A DNA stretch of 5,329 bases from Nitrospina sp. GTDB taxonomy: Bacteria > Nitrospinota > Nitrospinia > Nitrospinales > Nitrospinaceae. Location of the stretch: the NCBI GenBank assembly GCA_004357435.1, contig SMVS01000128.1, positions 1 through 5,329 on the forward strand, written 5' to 3'. Numbering within the stretch: the stretch's first letter is position 1; every line of letters begins with the position of its first letter. The notes beneath the pieces are model-generated. The model saw only the letters and a program-made list of their open reading frames with translations, searched no databases and was not told where the DNA came from. Made by a program: the position numbers and the translations under genes. Shown piece after piece: positions 4,926 to 5,329 of this stretch.

Positions 4926-5329
4926 ATGTCTGATGAAATCCATAATCCGCCTTCTCGTATTTCTGAGAATGCGTGGATTCAGAATATGGATCAATACCGT
5001 GAAATGTATAAGAGGTCCATCGCGGACCCTGAAGGATTCTGGGCGGAGGAAGCGGAGAAGTTTGTTTGGTTCAAAAAATGGGATACCGTCCGCAAGTTCA
5101 ATTACAACGTGAAAAAAGGCAAAATTTTTCTGGAATGGTTTATAGGCGGCAAGACCAATATCACCGTCAACTGTCTGGACCGGCATATTGAAACACGGGG
5201 CGATCAGGTGGCCATCCTCTGGGAGGGCAACGAACCCGGAGAGAACAAAACACTCACCTACAGCGAACTGCTGAGTGAGGTTTGTAAATTTAGCAATGTC
5301 CTGAAAAAATATGGCGTCAAAAAAGGCGA
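4926..5329 (+). CDS. acs: acetyl-CoA synthetase, N-terminal part (runs off the window)
   Basis: This is the first 134 codons of an AMP-forming acetate-CoA ligase, which turns acetate, ATP and CoA into acetyl-CoA via acetyl-AMP in the cytoplasm. The N-terminal acyl-CoA synthetase domain is clear: YREMYKRSIADPEGFWAEEA (24-43), FKKWDTV, WFIGGKTNITVNCLDRH (71-87), GDQVAILWEGNEPGE (92-106) and LTYSELLSEV (110-119). The phosphate loop, the catalytic core and the regulatory lysine near the C-terminus lie beyond the right edge (full-length members are about 650 residues), so completeness and activity cannot be judged. Propionyl-CoA synthetase (PrpE) is the closest alternative, but WFIGGKTNITVNCLDRH is more typical of Acs. 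The gene follows the DUF1566 gene at 28 bases and has a strong ribosome site. Confidence 0.92.
   Translation, partial: MSDEIHNPPSRISENAWIQNMDQYREMYKRSIADPEGFWAEEAEKFVWFKKWDTVRKFNYNVKKGKIFLEWFIGGKTNITVNCLDRHIETRGDQVAILWEGNEPGENKTLTYSELLSEVCKFSNVLKKYGVKKG

Overview
The window is ordinary-looking, gene-dense bacterial chromosome with moderate base composition. It has six complete protein genes, the 5' part of a seventh, and an AT-rich left edge that may hold the broken end of another gene. The genes are a mix of housekeeping (rlmN, a Ham1/ITPA-type nucleotide pyrophosphatase, acetyl-CoA synthetase) and poorly characterised ones (a divergent J-domain protein, a lipoprotein with four membrane segments, a HEPN-like protein, a DUF1566 protein). 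The lipobox, the AGGAG ribosome site before acs and the gene mix suggest a Gram-negative bacterium. The flavour is deltaproteobacteria-like or Nitrospinota-like, but that placement is an impression from protein style, not a demonstrated assignment.

Layout: 1-199 is AT-rich, with an open frame on + (50-190) that has no start codon and may be a pseudogene end. rlmN (200-1267, -) and a DnaJ-type cochaperone (1365-2171, +) diverge from one compact intergenic region. Promoter-like elements for the two directions share almost the same -10 hexamer there. The DnaJ-like gene runs tail to tail into the lipoprotein gene (2158-2976, -) with a 14-base overlap, and the lipoprotein gene has a good candidate promoter at 3015-3043. 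The only long gene-free stretch, 2977-3324, holds that promoter and two interspersed-repeat hairpins. Next come the ITPA-like gene (3325-3885, +) and the HEPN-like gene (3886-4287, -). Their stop codons abut exactly, in a shared TGATCA. After a 170-base gap with a palindrome and a -10 box come a small DUF1566 gene (4463-4897, +) and, 28 bases later, acs (4926 to the right edge, +).

The genes do not form one pathway. The clearest joint units are the divergent rlmN/dnaJ-like pair (ribosome modification and protein folding) and the possible DUF1566-acs transcription unit. Convergent pairs are packed with no room for ordinary intrinsic terminators. I found no CRISPR array, tRNA, rRNA, transposase or defence system. 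The most interesting items are the shared bidirectional promoter with a nearly leaderless rlmN, the pilin-like domain fused to a four-helix membrane part in the lipoprotein, the solitary HEPN-like protein with a degenerate active site, and the eukaryote-like motif in the pyrophosphatase.
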